Positions 46,814 through 56,900 of a DNA stretch of 64,000 bases are shown piece after piece. The notes beneath the pieces were generated by a model. The model searched no databases. It had not been told where the DNA came from and worked only from the letters and a program-made list of their open reading frames with translations. Source of the stretch: Geomicrobium sp. JCM 19039 (lineage in GTDB: Bacteria; Bacillota; Bacilli; Bacillales; Marinococcaceae); NCBI RefSeq assembly GCF_000698145.1, contig NZ_BAXB01000001.1, forward strand, positions 358,844-422,843. Reading direction: 5' to 3'. Position 1 is the first letter of the stretch; each line of letters starts with the position of its first letter. A program made the translations under genes and the position numbers.

Positions 46814-47493
46814 ATGTTAGAAATGCTACCGTCTGCAATCCAGCCGAATATTACGACCGCTCAACTACTTGATGCTTTATATGAAACATTGTATATGGTA
46901 AGCATCTCTCTCGTATTTTCGGTTCTTATTGGCGCGGTATTAGGCGTGATTCTTGTTGTCACAAGAGAAGGCATATCCTTTCATCACCATTCATTTTTAA
47001 CCTTTTAAATCCAGTCATTAATGTGTTGCGTTCGATTCCATTTATTATTTTACTCGTTGCAATTATTCCGATTACTCGTGCCATTGTTGGTACGTCGGTC
47101 GGCACAACGGCAGCCATTGTGCCCCTTGTTGCCTATGCGGCACCGTATGTTGCAAGACTCGTTGAGAACTCATTGCTTGAAGTTGAACCTGGAATATTGG
47201 AGGCAGCTGATGCGATGGGGGCATCGAAAGTACAGGTGATTACAAAGTTTATCTTACCTGAGGCGATGGGCTCGCTCATCCTTACGATTACGACGGTAAC
47301 CATTGGTCTCGTTGGGGCGACTGCGATGGCTGGTGCGATTGGAGCTGGAGGAATTGGTGACGTTGCGCTCACATACGGGTATCAGCGGTTTGATAATATG
47401 ACGATGCTCATCACCGTCGTACTGCTCGTCTTAATTGTTCAAGCGGTACAAACATCAGGTAATTATTTTTCGCGAAAAGCAAGAAGAAGATAA
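46814..47493 (+). CDS. metI: Methionine ABC transporter permease (one frameshift)
   Basis: One base is missing near 46970 (REG should continue HILSSPFIFNLLNPVINVLRSIPFIILL); corrected length is 226 residues, standard for MetI. About five membrane helices are present, with the EAA-loop (EAADAMGASKVQVITKFILPEA) that contacts MetN. Its start directly follows the metN stop. It imports D/L-methionine or its sulfoxide with MetN and MetQ. Confidence 0.93.
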
Positions 47494-47516
47494 AACAGAT
47501 AGAGGAGAATGCCATA

Positions 47517-48382
47517 ATGAGAAAACAATTGAAATTCGTAGGGGTAACATTTACTGCAGCGGCACTCGTTGCGTGCGGCGATGATGAACAATCACAAACG
47601 GAGGCAGGAGCGTTTAGCCCTGATGACCCGGTAACAGTAAAGATTGGCGTGAGCGGGACCGACACGCCGCAGTGGGACTATATTGCTGAACTTGCTGAAG
47701 AGGAAGGCATTGAGATTGATTTAATTCGTTTTAGTGATTATGTGCAACCGAATATCGCACTTGCCGAAGAGGAGATTGACGCCAATGCTTTTCAAACCGT
47801 TTCTTACTTTGACAACTTTAAAGAAGAGCACGGGTTTGATCATTTAGAAGCCATTGCAGCGACTGTGCTCGCTCCTTTAGGCTTGTACAGCGACGAGTAT
47901 GAGCGCGTGGAAGACATCCCAGAAGGGGCTGAAATTGCCATAGCCAATGAAGTGACCAATCAAGCGAGAAATCTTATGCTTCTCGAAGAAGCCGGGCTAT
48001 TAGAGCTAGAAGACGATTTCGGGGTAACGAGTGGGCTTGATGACATTAAAGAGAATCCTTTAAACCTAACACTCACACCTGTTCAACCGGCGAATGCGCC
48101 TCGCATCATGGCAGACATTGATGCCGCAATTATTAACAACGGAATCGCAGTAGATGCAGGTTTAAGCCCTCCTGATGATGCCATTGCCATTGAAGATGAG
48201 ACGCTACGCCTTATATCAATATTATCGCTGCACGTGAGGACAATGCTGATGATCCAGCGTTGCAAAAGATTATCGACATTTACCAAAGCGAAGAAGTTGA
48301 ACAATTTATTTTAGACGAGTATGAAGGTGCAAGTATTCCGACATTTATTTCAGTCGAAGAATTGCTCAATTACCCAAAATAG
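47517..48382 (+). CDS. metQ: Methionine-binding lipoprotein (one frameshift)
   Basis: The lipoprotein signal ends at AALVACGDD. The NlpA/MetQ domain has VKIGVSGTDTPQWDYIAE, IRFSDYVQPNIALAEEEIDANAFQ and ANAPRIMADIDAAIINNGIA. One base is missing near 48211; corrected, the C-terminus reads PYINIIAAREDNADDPALQKIIDIYQ and so on, ending ELLNYPK at 48382, 288 residues. AGAGGAG precedes the ATG. It delivers methionine to MetNI. Confidence 0.93.
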
Positions 48383-48394
48383 GAGGTCATTACG

Positions 48395-49602
48395 ATGACG
48401 AGAGAAGCGTTAAAACAAACCATTACCGATTACGCAAAAGCGCACCAACAAACCTTTATCACCATTAGTCAGCAAATTCATGCACGTCCGGAATTAGGAA
48501 ATGAAGAAGTATATGCATCTGCACAATTATCGAAGCAATTAGAACGTGAAGGGTTCTCCGTCCAGCGAAACATTGCGGGACACTCGACTGGATTTATTGC
48601 AAAAAAGTCATCTGAAAAACCAGGTCCAACCGTATACTTTCTTGCTGAGTACGATGCGTTGCCAGAAATCGGGCATGCTTGTGGCCATAATATCATCGGG
48701 ACGACGAGCGTATTGGCAGCCATTCTTCTAGGGAAAATTATTGAAGAAATTGGCGGTACGGTGGCTGTTGCTGGAACGCCTGCAGAAGAAGGTGGAGATA
48801 ATGGCAGTGCGAAAGCAAGTTTTGTTAATCGAGGGTACTTCGATGATGGTGATGCTGCAATTATGATTCATCCGGGCAAAGAGACGCGCGTGTCTGGTCA
48901 TTCTCTAGCGGTTGATCCTGTTGATTATCATTTCCACGGACGAACGGCTCATGCATCTGCAACACCTGAAAAGGGAATAAATGCCCTTGATAGTGTGATT
49001 CAATTATTTAATGGTATAAATGCATTGCGCGAGCATTTAGCAGACGATATTCGAATTCACGGTGTTATTCCTGATGGAGCAAGGCGCCAAATGTTGTACC
49101 TGACTACGCTCGAGCTCGGTTCTTCCTGCGGGCTGCTTCAAGGCATGACCTAAATGAAGTAAGGAAGAAAGTTGATCGCATCGCTGAAGGTGCCGGTTTC
49201 ATGAGTGGGGCCGACCTTGAAATTACTGAATTCCAAAACGCTATCGATGAACTGCTACCTAACGATCCATTTAACGAATTATTTTATGACATTTTTACAG
49301 AACTCGGTCACGATGTACAAAAGACACCGTCTCAAGCAGCTGGATCAACGGACACAGGCAATGTGAGTCAAGTTCTTCCTACAATCCATCCCCATATTAA
49401 GATTGGCGATAACCTTGTCGGTCATACAAGGGAATTCGCGGAAGCGGCTAGTTCGCCGAAAGGAGACCAAGCGGTCATCGATGGCGGTGTAGGGCTCGCG
49501 CTGATTGGATTAGAGTTGTTCCTAGACCGAGAGCGATTAGTAAACATCAAACAAACTTTTGAATTGTCTCGAAGCAAGCAAAGAGAAGCATTAAGCATAT
49601 AA
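48395..49602 (+). CDS. M20-family amidohydrolase/peptidase (one frameshift)
   Basis: AGGAGG precedes ATG 48395, 12 bp after metQ. One A is missing near 49082 (DGARRQM should read DGAKAPNVVPDYARARFFLRAASRHDLNEV); corrected length is 402 residues. Metal ligands and the catalytic acid are in IGHACGHNIIG, TPAEEGGDNG and a later IHPGKE/HTREFAEA. The dimerisation domain begins near DYHFHGRTAHASATPEKGINALD. It belongs to the AbgB/N-acyl-amino-acid hydrolase branch. As the last gene of the S-box operon it may release methionine from N-acyl or peptide forms. Confidence 0.9.
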
Positions 49603-49680
49603 AACCCCTACAATTCTTTGCATAAATATTTCTTCTGTCGTTCATGATAATGAACAGGGGTGATATTTATCGCACGGAGA

Positions 49681-49788
49681 ATGTCCAAACCGAAAACCCA
49701 CCGCGCTCGTTTAATGTTCAAAGATAAGCTCGGTGAGATTAACCGTATTGTAAAAGCTGCATACCAAGATGACTCAGAAAGAAGATAA
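49681..49788 (+). CDS. Small basic protein, unrecognised
   Basis: ATG 49681 begins a 35-residue basic peptide (MSKPKTHRARLMFKDKLGEI then NRIVKAAYQDDSERR). The frame is open upstream to GTG 49660. A GGAG lies very close to the ATG. A terminator-like hairpin follows immediately after the stop, which supports an expressed unit. No function is known to me. Confidence 0.4.
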   Translation: MSKPKTHRARLMFKDKLGEINRIVKAAYQDDSERR

Positions 49789-49792
49789 CGGC

Positions 49793-49819
49793 AAGGGCTG
49801 TCCTATTGGGCGGCCCTTT
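49793..49819 (+). terminator. Terminator after the small basic ORF and met operon
   Basis: AAGGGCTG and CGGCCCTT form a stem with one G-T pair and a 10-nt loop, followed by TTG. Confidence 0.55.
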
Positions 49820-49857
49820 GTTGTAGGGGGGCGGCGTTGTGAGGTCGGGGAGGGGAG

Positions 49858-49941
49858 AGTGCACGTATTCGACACGGAAGTGCACGCATTCGACGGGTGA
49901 GTGCACACAATCGACCCCGGAGTGCACGTATTCGACAATCC
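49858..49941. repeat. Four tandem 21-bp repeats
   Basis: AGTGCAC words start at 49858, 49879, 49900 and 49921, an exact 21-bp period. The consensus is AGTGCACGTATTCGACNCGG. The third copy differs most. The array sits in a gap without other features. Confidence 0.8.
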
Positions 49942-49946
49942 TCCCG

Positions 49947-49969
49947 CACCATGCCCCCGCCTCATGGTG
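49947..49969. repeat. Hairpin next to the 21-bp repeats
   Basis: CACCATG (49947-49953) and CATGGTG (49963-49969) form a stem with a C-rich loop. Nothing else is recognised between 49970 and 50204. Confidence 0.5.
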
Positions 49970-50204
49970 TACACAACCGGATGTTGGTCTCAGTAAGTAT
50001 ATGACAGTTAATTCAAAGTTCAACAATCGTATTGGGTCAATAAAGGTCGGCATCATAGTGCCCCACAGGTTTTGTTTTTCCTACTAAAATAGATTCTAGG
50101 CTTTTGTAATGAACGTGTCACTTCTTATTTTGAAAGGGAAGGAGTTTCTTTAAAAATGTCAAACTATTTGATGTAGTAACAAATGATAAAAGGGGGTTTG
50201 AACG

Positions 50205-50885
50205 TTGAAGGACTGTTGTCATTCTTCTCATAAGCAAGTGATAAATAGCGAGTGGAGCAAGTCGATGTTTGAATTTCGTGAGCTAGAGAAGGCGTACATG
50301 AAAAAAGGGGATGAGCTCGCTGCCATGCGAAGGAAGCTTCCCATGACAGAAGTTGATCATTCATACTCGCTAGCGGGAGAAGATGGTGAAGCTTCTCTAG
50401 ACGAACTTTTTGATGGCAAAGATCAATTGATTGTCTATCATTTTATGTTTGCCTCAGACTGGGATGAAGGGTGTGAAGGTTGTTCTATGATGGTCGATCA
50501 TTTTGGCCATCCAGCGCACCTCGAAGCAAGAAACACAAAACTTGTTCTCATTTCAAGTGCACCTTATGAAAAACTTAGGGCATTTAAGAAGCGAATGGGG
50601 TGGTCTGTACCGTGGTATTCATCGGAAAAATCCACATTTAATCGAGATTTTGGAGGAACAACAAAAGCAGGAGAAAATCACTTATATTCTGTGTTTTTGC
50701 GTAGAGGTGAAACGATTTATCTTACTTATCAGACAGAAGCAAGAGGTGTGGAGAAGTTGGGAGATACGTGGAGTTTGCTTGATATTACACCAATGGGCAG
50801 GCAGGAATTATGGGAAGACTCTCCCGACTGGGTAAAACAAACGAGTACTTACAATTGGTGGAAATATCATGACAGGTACAATTAG
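50205..50885 (+). CDS. DUF899 thioredoxin-fold protein
   Basis: The TTG start at 50205 gives 226 residues; an internal ATG at 50265 (MFEFRELEK) is an alternative that matches the usual family N-terminus more closely. The DUF899 pattern is clear: LVYHFMFASDWDEGCEGCSMMVDH (here IVYHFMF...), PYEKLRAFKKRMGWSVPWYSS, FNRDFGG and a C-terminal LDITPMGRQE. The GCEGCS pair sits where thioredoxin-like proteins carry the CxxC. The function of the family is unknown. Confidence 0.87.
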   Translation: MKDCCHSSHKQVINSEWSKSMFEFRELEKAYMKKGDELAAMRRKLPMTEVDHSYSLAGEDGEASLDELFDGKDQLIVYHFMFASDWDEGCEGCSMMVDHFGHPAHLEARNTKLVLISSAPYEKLRAFKKRMGWSVPWYSSEKSTFNRDFGGTTKAGENHLYSVFLRRGETIYLTYQTEARGVEKLGDTWSLLDITPMGRQELWEDSPDWVKQTSTYNWWKYHDRYN

Positions 50886-50909
50886 AATGTCCTAAATATA
50901 TTCTCCTCC

Positions 50910-50936
50910 GTGATCGCTAACCGCGGTCACTTTTTT
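50910..50936 (+). terminator. Terminator after the DUF899 gene
   Basis: GTGATCGC and GCGGTCAC form a stem with one G-T pair, followed by TTTTTT. Confidence 0.75.
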
Positions 50937-50947
50937 AAATGAAAAGG

Positions 50948-50998
50948 TTGACAGTAAAAAAAAATACGGGTAATCTATAAAACGTAATCATTACGATT
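50948..50998 (+). promoter_or_regulatory. Zur-box promoter of znuA
   Basis: AACGTAATCATTACGATT (50981-50998) differs by one base from the Bacillus Zur consensus TCGTAATnATTACGA. TTGACA at 50948 with a weak TAATCT or TATAAA lies just upstream, so Zur bound at the box would block transcription when zinc is sufficient. Confidence 0.8.
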
Positions 50999-51044
50999 TA
51001 TATGCATGTATAGTGAATAGCGACGATCACGGGAGGTTGGGACA

Positions 51045-52337
51045 TTGAAAAAATTACTTTTTTTAACCATAGCAAGTAGTGTAATACTTACAGCATGTCA
51101 AGATTCTGGAGATGAAAGCGATGAAGGCACGACAGACGAGGACCCTTTAGCGGTTTCAACGACGTTATATGCGCTTGAGGATTTCACGAGTCGGATTGGC
51201 GGGGAGTATGTAGAGGTCGAGAGCATCTATCCACCTAATGCCGATGCCCATACATTTGAACCTTCATCGAGTGAATTTGTGATGTTGGCAGAACAAGATC
51301 TGTTTATTTACTCTGGCGTAGGGATGGAGCCTTTTGCTGATACAGCGGAAGAAGTTCTCGAAGATGAGAACGTCCATGTGTTTGCAGCTGGAGAGAACCT
51401 CGATCTTCGTGGTGAGGGGCATCATGAACATGACCACGGACATGAGGAAGAAGGTCATGATTATAGTCACGACCACGCCCATGAAGAAGATCATGATCAT
51501 GCACATGATGAACAGCATGCAGATGAGGATGGTCCTGTCATTCAAGGCGTTCAAGCCCACTATCATACAGGTGACACGATCGATGTCCACATTGACGATG
51601 CGGATGACGCTGGCGATGGTGAGTGGCACTGGTACACTCGCACAGCTGAAGCTGGTGATTGGCAACGTACGGATGTCGAAGGACTCGAATACTCAGGCGA
51701 GGCTACGGAAACGAAACAATTAAAAGCGGTTTTGTACGATGAAGAGGACGAAGTTCTACTTGAAACAAATGAAGTGAGCGTGATTATTGATGATCATGAC
51801 GAAGAACATGGCGTGGGAGATCCACATGTTTTCCTCGATCCTGTGCTCAGTCAGCAAATTGCTGAAAACATTAAAGAAGTCCTCATTGAATTACGACCAG
51901 AACAAGAAGATGATTTTACGGCAAACTATGAAGCACTTATTGACGATCTTGAGCAGTTGGATGAAGCGTTAACAAGCACTTTTGAGGAAGCCGACCACAA
52001 CCAAATCATTGTTTCTCACGCAGCATACGGGTATTGGGAAGACCGGTACGGCTTGGAGCAATTAAGTGTCCACGGTTTGTCATCGACGCAAGAACCATCA
52101 CAGTCTGAACTTGTGAACATTGTAACGATTGCCGAGGAGAACAATTTAGACTATGTGATTTTCGAAAACAACGTTAGCTCCACGATTACCGAAGTGATTC
52201 AATCTGAGATTGGTGCAGAGAGCTTAGTTCTTCGGAACATGGAGAGCATCTCTCAAGAAGACAGTGATAATGACGAAGATTATGTAAGCATGATGCAAAT
52301 GAACATTGAGACACTTCAACAAGCGCTAAATGATTAA
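51045..52337 (+). CDS. znuA: Zinc-binding lipoprotein of a ZnuABC-type transporter, with inserted domain
   Basis: The lipoprotein signal ends at VILTACQDS. The two lobes of a cluster A-I metal-binding protein are present: PPNADAHTFEPSSSE, DPHVFLDPVLSQQIAENI, then IIVSHAAYGYWEDRYGLEQLSVHGLSS. A His/Asp/Glu-rich loop (about 125-165) is followed by an unusual insert of about 85 residues (GVQAHYHTGDTIDVHI, GEWHWYTRTAEAGDW, LLETNEVSVIIDD) that looks like an Ig-type beta sandwich. The 430-residue length is well above the usual 300-330. No znuB/znuC gene is adjacent, so it must borrow a transporter encoded elsewhere. The protein is highly acidic. Confidence 0.88.
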   Translation: MKKLLFLTIASSVILTACQDSGDESDEGTTDEDPLAVSTTLYALEDFTSRIGGEYVEVESIYPPNADAHTFEPSSSEFVMLAEQDLFIYSGVGMEPFADTAEEVLEDENVHVFAAGENLDLRGEGHHEHDHGHEEEGHDYSHDHAHEEDHDHAHDEQHADEDGPVIQGVQAHYHTGDTIDVHIDDADDAGDGEWHWYTRTAEAGDWQRTDVEGLEYSGEATETKQLKAVLYDEEDEVLLETNEVSVIIDDHDEEHGVGDPHVFLDPVLSQQIAENIKEVLIELRPEQEDDFTANYEALIDDLEQLDEALTSTFEEADHNQIIVSHAAYGYWEDRYGLEQLSVHGLSSTQEPSQSELVNIVTIAEENNLDYVIFENNVSSTITEVIQSEIGAESLVLRNMESISQEDSDNDEDYVSMMQMNIETLQQALND

Positions 52338-52352
52338 GTCATTTATATTTTT

Positions 52353-52377
52353 GCCACCTATTACAATAATAGGTGGC
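52353..52377. terminator. Bidirectional terminator between znuA and gdhA
   Basis: GCCACCTATTA (52353-52363) and TAATAGGTGGC (52367-52377) pair perfectly. T-run on the left and A-run on the right serve both convergent genes. Confidence 0.9.
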
Positions 52378-52391
52378 CAAAAAATTGATGA

Positions 52392-53744
52392 CTAGACGAT
52401 GCCTTGGGCAATCATTGCATCGGCGACTTTCTTGAAACCGGCAATATTGGCGCCATCTGATAAGTTGTCTTCGCATCGATATTTTCGACCTGATGCTAAA
52501 CTTTTGTCGAAGATTTCTTTCATAATTTCTTTTAGCTGTGTGTCGACTTCTTCAAATGACCAAGATACGCGCGAGCTGTTTTGTGCCATTTCTAGCGCCG
52601 ATACGGCAACCCCACCGGCGTTTGCAGCTTTACTTGGCGCAAACTGGACGTTGTTGTCACGGAAATGATGAAACGCTTCAAGTGTACAAGGCATATTAGC
52701 CCCTTCTGCAACAACGCGCACGCCATTCTCGACGAGGCGTTTAGCGTCTTCCTCGTCTAATTCGTTTTGTGTGGCACAAGGCAAGGCGACGTCACAAGCG
52801 ACTTCCCAAATCTTCTTATCCTCGTAATACTCTGCTTCTGGATGATGCTCGGTATAGGCGTGAATGCGTTTCTTCTCGACTTCTTTAATTTGCTTGATTG
52901 TTTCTACGTTGATTCCGTTTTTATCATAGATGTAGCCACTAGAATCATTACAAGCAACGACTGTGCCTCCGAGTTCTACCGCTTTTTCCATCGCATAGAT
53001 GGATACTTTACCAGCTCCGGAAACGACAACTCTTTGCCCTTCTAATGTCTTGTTTTCTTCTTTGAGCATATTCTCAACAAAGTACACGACACCGTAACCT
53101 GTCGATTCCGTGCGGGTGAGGCTACCACCGATGTCGATTTCTTTACCGGTAAAAGCACCGGCCTCTTTTGTGCCGTTAATCTTCTTGTATTGCCCAACCA
53201 TATAGTTGATTTCTCTGCCGCCGACGCCAATATCTCCTGCTGGAACGTCAACATTTGGGCCGATATATTTTGCTAACTCGCTCATGAAACTTTGAGTGAA
53301 TCTCATAATTTCTGCATTGGATTTGCCTTTAGGATTAAAATCGGCACCGCCTTTTCCTCCGCCGATTCCTTGGCCTGTAAGTGAGTTTTTGAAGATTTGT
53401 TCGAAGCCGAGAAATTTGATGATGCTGCTGTTTACGGAAGGGTCAAAGCGAAGACCGCCTTTATACGGACCAAGAGCAGCATTGAATTGGACGCGGTACC
53501 CGCGGTTCACTTGAACCGTGCCCTCATCATCGACCCAAGGGACACGAAAGGTAATGAGTCGGTCAGGCTCGACCATTCTCTCTAAAATCCCAAACTTCTG
53601 ATACTTCGGGTGCTCAGCGAGTAGAGGGACGAGAGACTCGAGGATCTCCTCTGTCGCTTGCTGAAATTCTTCTTCGTGGGGATTTCTCTCTTTTACAGAT
53701 GCGAGAACCTGATCGACATAGGTTTGCGCTTGTTCTTTAGACAT
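52392..53744 (-). CDS. gdhA: NADP-type glutamate dehydrogenase
   Basis: ATG 53744 (MSKEQAQTYVDQV) is preceded by AAAGGGTGG. The 450-residue hexameric-type enzyme interconverts 2-oxoglutarate plus ammonia and glutamate. Visible motifs are GPYKGGLRFDPSVN with substrate-binding Lys, GGGKGGADF with the catalytic Lys region, VPAGDIGVGGREINYM, and the Rossmann segment VVVSGAGKVSIYAMEKAVELG, a variant of GxGNV. ANAGGVAVSALEMAQNSSR near the C-terminus is typical of the small NADP-dependent enzymes. Confidence 0.95.
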   Translation of the reverse strand: MSKEQAQTYVDQVLASVKERNPHEEEFQQATEEILESLVPLLAEHPKYQKFGILERMVEPDRLITFRVPWVDDEGTVQVNRGYRVQFNAALGPYKGGLRFDPSVNSSIIKFLGFEQIFKNSLTGQGIGGGKGGADFNPKGKSNAEIMRFTQSFMSELAKYIGPNVDVPAGDIGVGGREINYMVGQYKKINGTKEAGAFTGKEIDIGGSLTRTESTGYGVVYFVENMLKEENKTLEGQRVVVSGAGKVSIYAMEKAVELGGTVVACNDSSGYIYDKNGINVETIKQIKEVEKKRIHAYTEHHPEAEYYEDKKIWEVACDVALPCATQNELDEEDAKRLVENGVRVVAEGANMPCTLEAFHHFRDNNVQFAPSKAANAGGVAVSALEMAQNSSRVSWSFEEVDTQLKEIMKEIFDKSLASGRKYRCEDNLSDGANIAGFKKVADAMIAQGIV

Positions 53745-53892
53745 TTGAACCACCCTTTCACTAGGACAATTTATCGAAAAGTTGGCTTCAGTATAACATA
53801 GTAAGTTACATCAACTAGTGAAATTGCTCGGTATAGTTCAATGCTATGGAGGAGAAGGAAACTATTGATTCATAAGACGTAACCTTCGACAT

Positions 53893-53906
53893 AAAAGTGC
53901 ATAGAA
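53893..53906. repeat. Single copy of the GTGCATAGAA motif
   Basis: AGTGCATAGAATCGG lies alone upstream of the giant protease. It matches the start of each 58-bp hairpin unit at 824-987. Confidence 0.4.
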
Positions 53907-53980
53907 TCGGCTGATAGGCATGTAAATTTCGTCGTGATATATTTTTACTATTACTAATAGTCTAAAAAGGAGGAATGTTG

Positions 53981-56900
53981 ATGTATAGCAACGGGCTGAA
54001 GAAGTTGATGATGATTTTTATGTGCTTTTTAGTCGTATTTAGTTTAATTCCACCCGGAATAAGTAATGCAACAGGGGGTGATATTTCCGAATATTTGGAA
54101 TTAGAAAAGAAACTCGAACAAGAGGAGACTTCTCAAGATGTTGACGAACCTTATTCCCATGTGCAAGGAGGCCTAGAAGAATGGGTGGAAACGCGTGAAG
54201 GGGACACGGCAGACCGTGAGCGTACGGATAAGGTTGATCAAGATGTACAGGAAGCTTTTGAATCAGAAGATGACGTGAGCGTGATCGTACATATAGAAGA
54301 TGGTGAAAGCGAAGAATTCTTAGATGACGCTCAAGCAATTAATCATCGAGCAGAACGCATTCAAACGATTATTGACCAACTTACAGACAGAGCAGATACG
54401 ACACAAACAGAAGTGTTGTCGGCGCTAGAGAACTTGGCGAGTCAAGGAGAAGCGAGTGAAGTTGCTTCATTATGGATTATTAATGCCATTTCTGTGCGTG
54501 TTACAGAAGCTGCACTTGCTGAAATAAAGCAACTTCCAGATGTGTCTCATATTACTAAAGAAGAGACATTTACTGTACCAGAGGTGGAGGTAGAAACAGA
54601 GCCGCGCCTTCCTGAATGGGGGTTAGAAAAAGTATATGCACCTGACGTATGGGAGACGTACGGCATTGAAGGAGATGGCGTAGTTGTCGGAATTATGGAC
54701 ACAGGTGTTGAAGGAGATCATGAAGCGCTACACGAAAACTACCGAGGCTCAGCAAATAATCACGACTATTCTTGGGCAGACTTTTCATCGAATGGATATG
54801 CAGATCCTCAAGATGGTCATGGCCACGGCACGCACGTTGCAGGTACGGCAGTTGGGGGCAATGACGGGGAGCCGATCGGTGTCGCTCCAGGAGCTGAGTG
54901 GATTGCTGTAAAGATTTTTAATGATAGTGGGTCTGCCACAGAGACAGGCATTCACCAAGCGTTTCAATGGTTTCTCGCGCCAGGTGGTGACCCAGAGATG
55001 GCGCCTGACGTAGTGAACAACTCATGGGGAAATGCGAATACGTACGCGACCACATTTCTAGAAGGGGTACGAGCTTGGGAAGCCGCCGGGATTTTCCCGT
55101 TGTTTTCTGCAGGTAATGAAGGACCAGGAGGGGGAACGATCGGTTCTCCAGCCAGTTTCCCTGAATCGTTTGCTATAGGAGCAACAAATCGATTGGATCA
55201 GATTGCCGACTTCTCAAGTCGAGGGCCGGTAGTGTGGGACGGAGAATCTTACATCAAGCCGGAAGTGTCTGCGCCAGGTGCGCAAATCTATTCTGCGTGG
55301 CCAGGGGGAGGGTATCATACGATTAGTGGGACATCAATGGCAGCGCCCCACGTTGCCGGCGTCATTGCTCTCATGATTGAAGCCAACACAGACATGACGA
55401 TCCAAGACATTCGAAACGTATTAAAAGATACTGCAAGAGCAGAAACACATATGGGCAGCTTGCCAAATGTCATTTACGGAGAAGGGATTGCGAACGCCTA
55501 TCAAGCGGTAACCATCGCAGGTTACGCAGGCACTGTCGAAGGAACACTTACCGATTCTGATGGTAACGCAATTCCCGGCAGCATCGAAGTCGAACAAGAG
55601 CAAATCCACGTGGATACGAACGATGACGGGACGTTTGCTTTTTCAATAAGAGAAGGCAGTCACGTCGGACTTGCTCGAGCGTTCGGGTATGAGACGAGTG
55701 AATTTTCCTTTGAAGTGACACGTGGGGAGACGGTTGAATTGGCCGTCACCTTAAATGAAACTGCACAGACGGATCTCTCAGGATTGGTCGTTGATGAAGA
55801 CGGGGAAGGGGTGCCCGCTGCGAGGATTCGGGTGCAAGACGCGCCGCTCTCTGCCGTTTGGACAGATGATAACGGGGCATTTACGATTCGTGGCTTGCCT
55901 TTAGGTGTTTACACATTGAGTGTGAGTGGGCGTGGAATTGCCAACACAACATACGAGGTGGATGTTGCCGCTACCGATGAAGTGACGATTACCGTCCAAC
56001 GAAGTGAAACATCGGAGGAGCCGTACTGGCAAACGAGAAATCAGAATGTTGAAAGAAATGCCGTTGCGGATTCACATGTTGATTCATCCTTTGTAGACTT
56101 AGCGTGGGAATCATCAGCCCCGGGAAGAACGATTTTCTCCTCACCGGTTGCGAATGAGGACACGATCGTTTATACGACAGATGCGGGCTATGTGCATGCG
56201 GTGGATCGTGATCGTGAAGAAACAAGGTGGTCGTACCGTACGCAAAGTTTGAATCGTTCCACGCCGACCATTGCCGGTGATTATGTGTATGTAACAGGAG
56301 GCAGAATCAACGGCTGTATCGTATTCATCTCGATACCGGGGTCGTGGATTGGGAAATCGTTCTCGACAATGTGCCGATTTATGAGTCACCTCTGTATCAT
56401 GACGGTGTTTTATATTTAACGTCGAACATTAGTGGAAACACGACGGTCGTGGCGATTCAAGCTGAGAATGGCAGTGAATTGTGGCGTACCGAAGTTCAAG
56501 GAGATACGTATTTTGGTGCGGCGATTGCCGAGGAGCAATTGGTCGTAGGTTCATACTCAGGCAGAGCGATTTATGCCTTGTCTCTTGAAGATGGGTCTGA
56601 AAACTGGCATGTACAAACGGGTAGCCAAGAAGGGTTTGCGGCAACGCCTGCAGTGAAAGATGGCACAATTTATGCGTTTAGTACGAATTTCTCAGCAAAT
56701 GGGACCCTGTATGCGATCGAAGCGAATAGTGGAACTGTTCTATGGGAAGCTGATGGGATGGGTGATACGCAAGCCGCTGGACCGGTAGTCGCTGGATCAG
56801 TTGTGATTGCGAGTTCCGCAACTGTAGGTGGTGTACGGGGATTTGATACCGACACGGGTGAAATGATTTGGGAAAACCGTGAGGTGGGTACAACGGTGAA

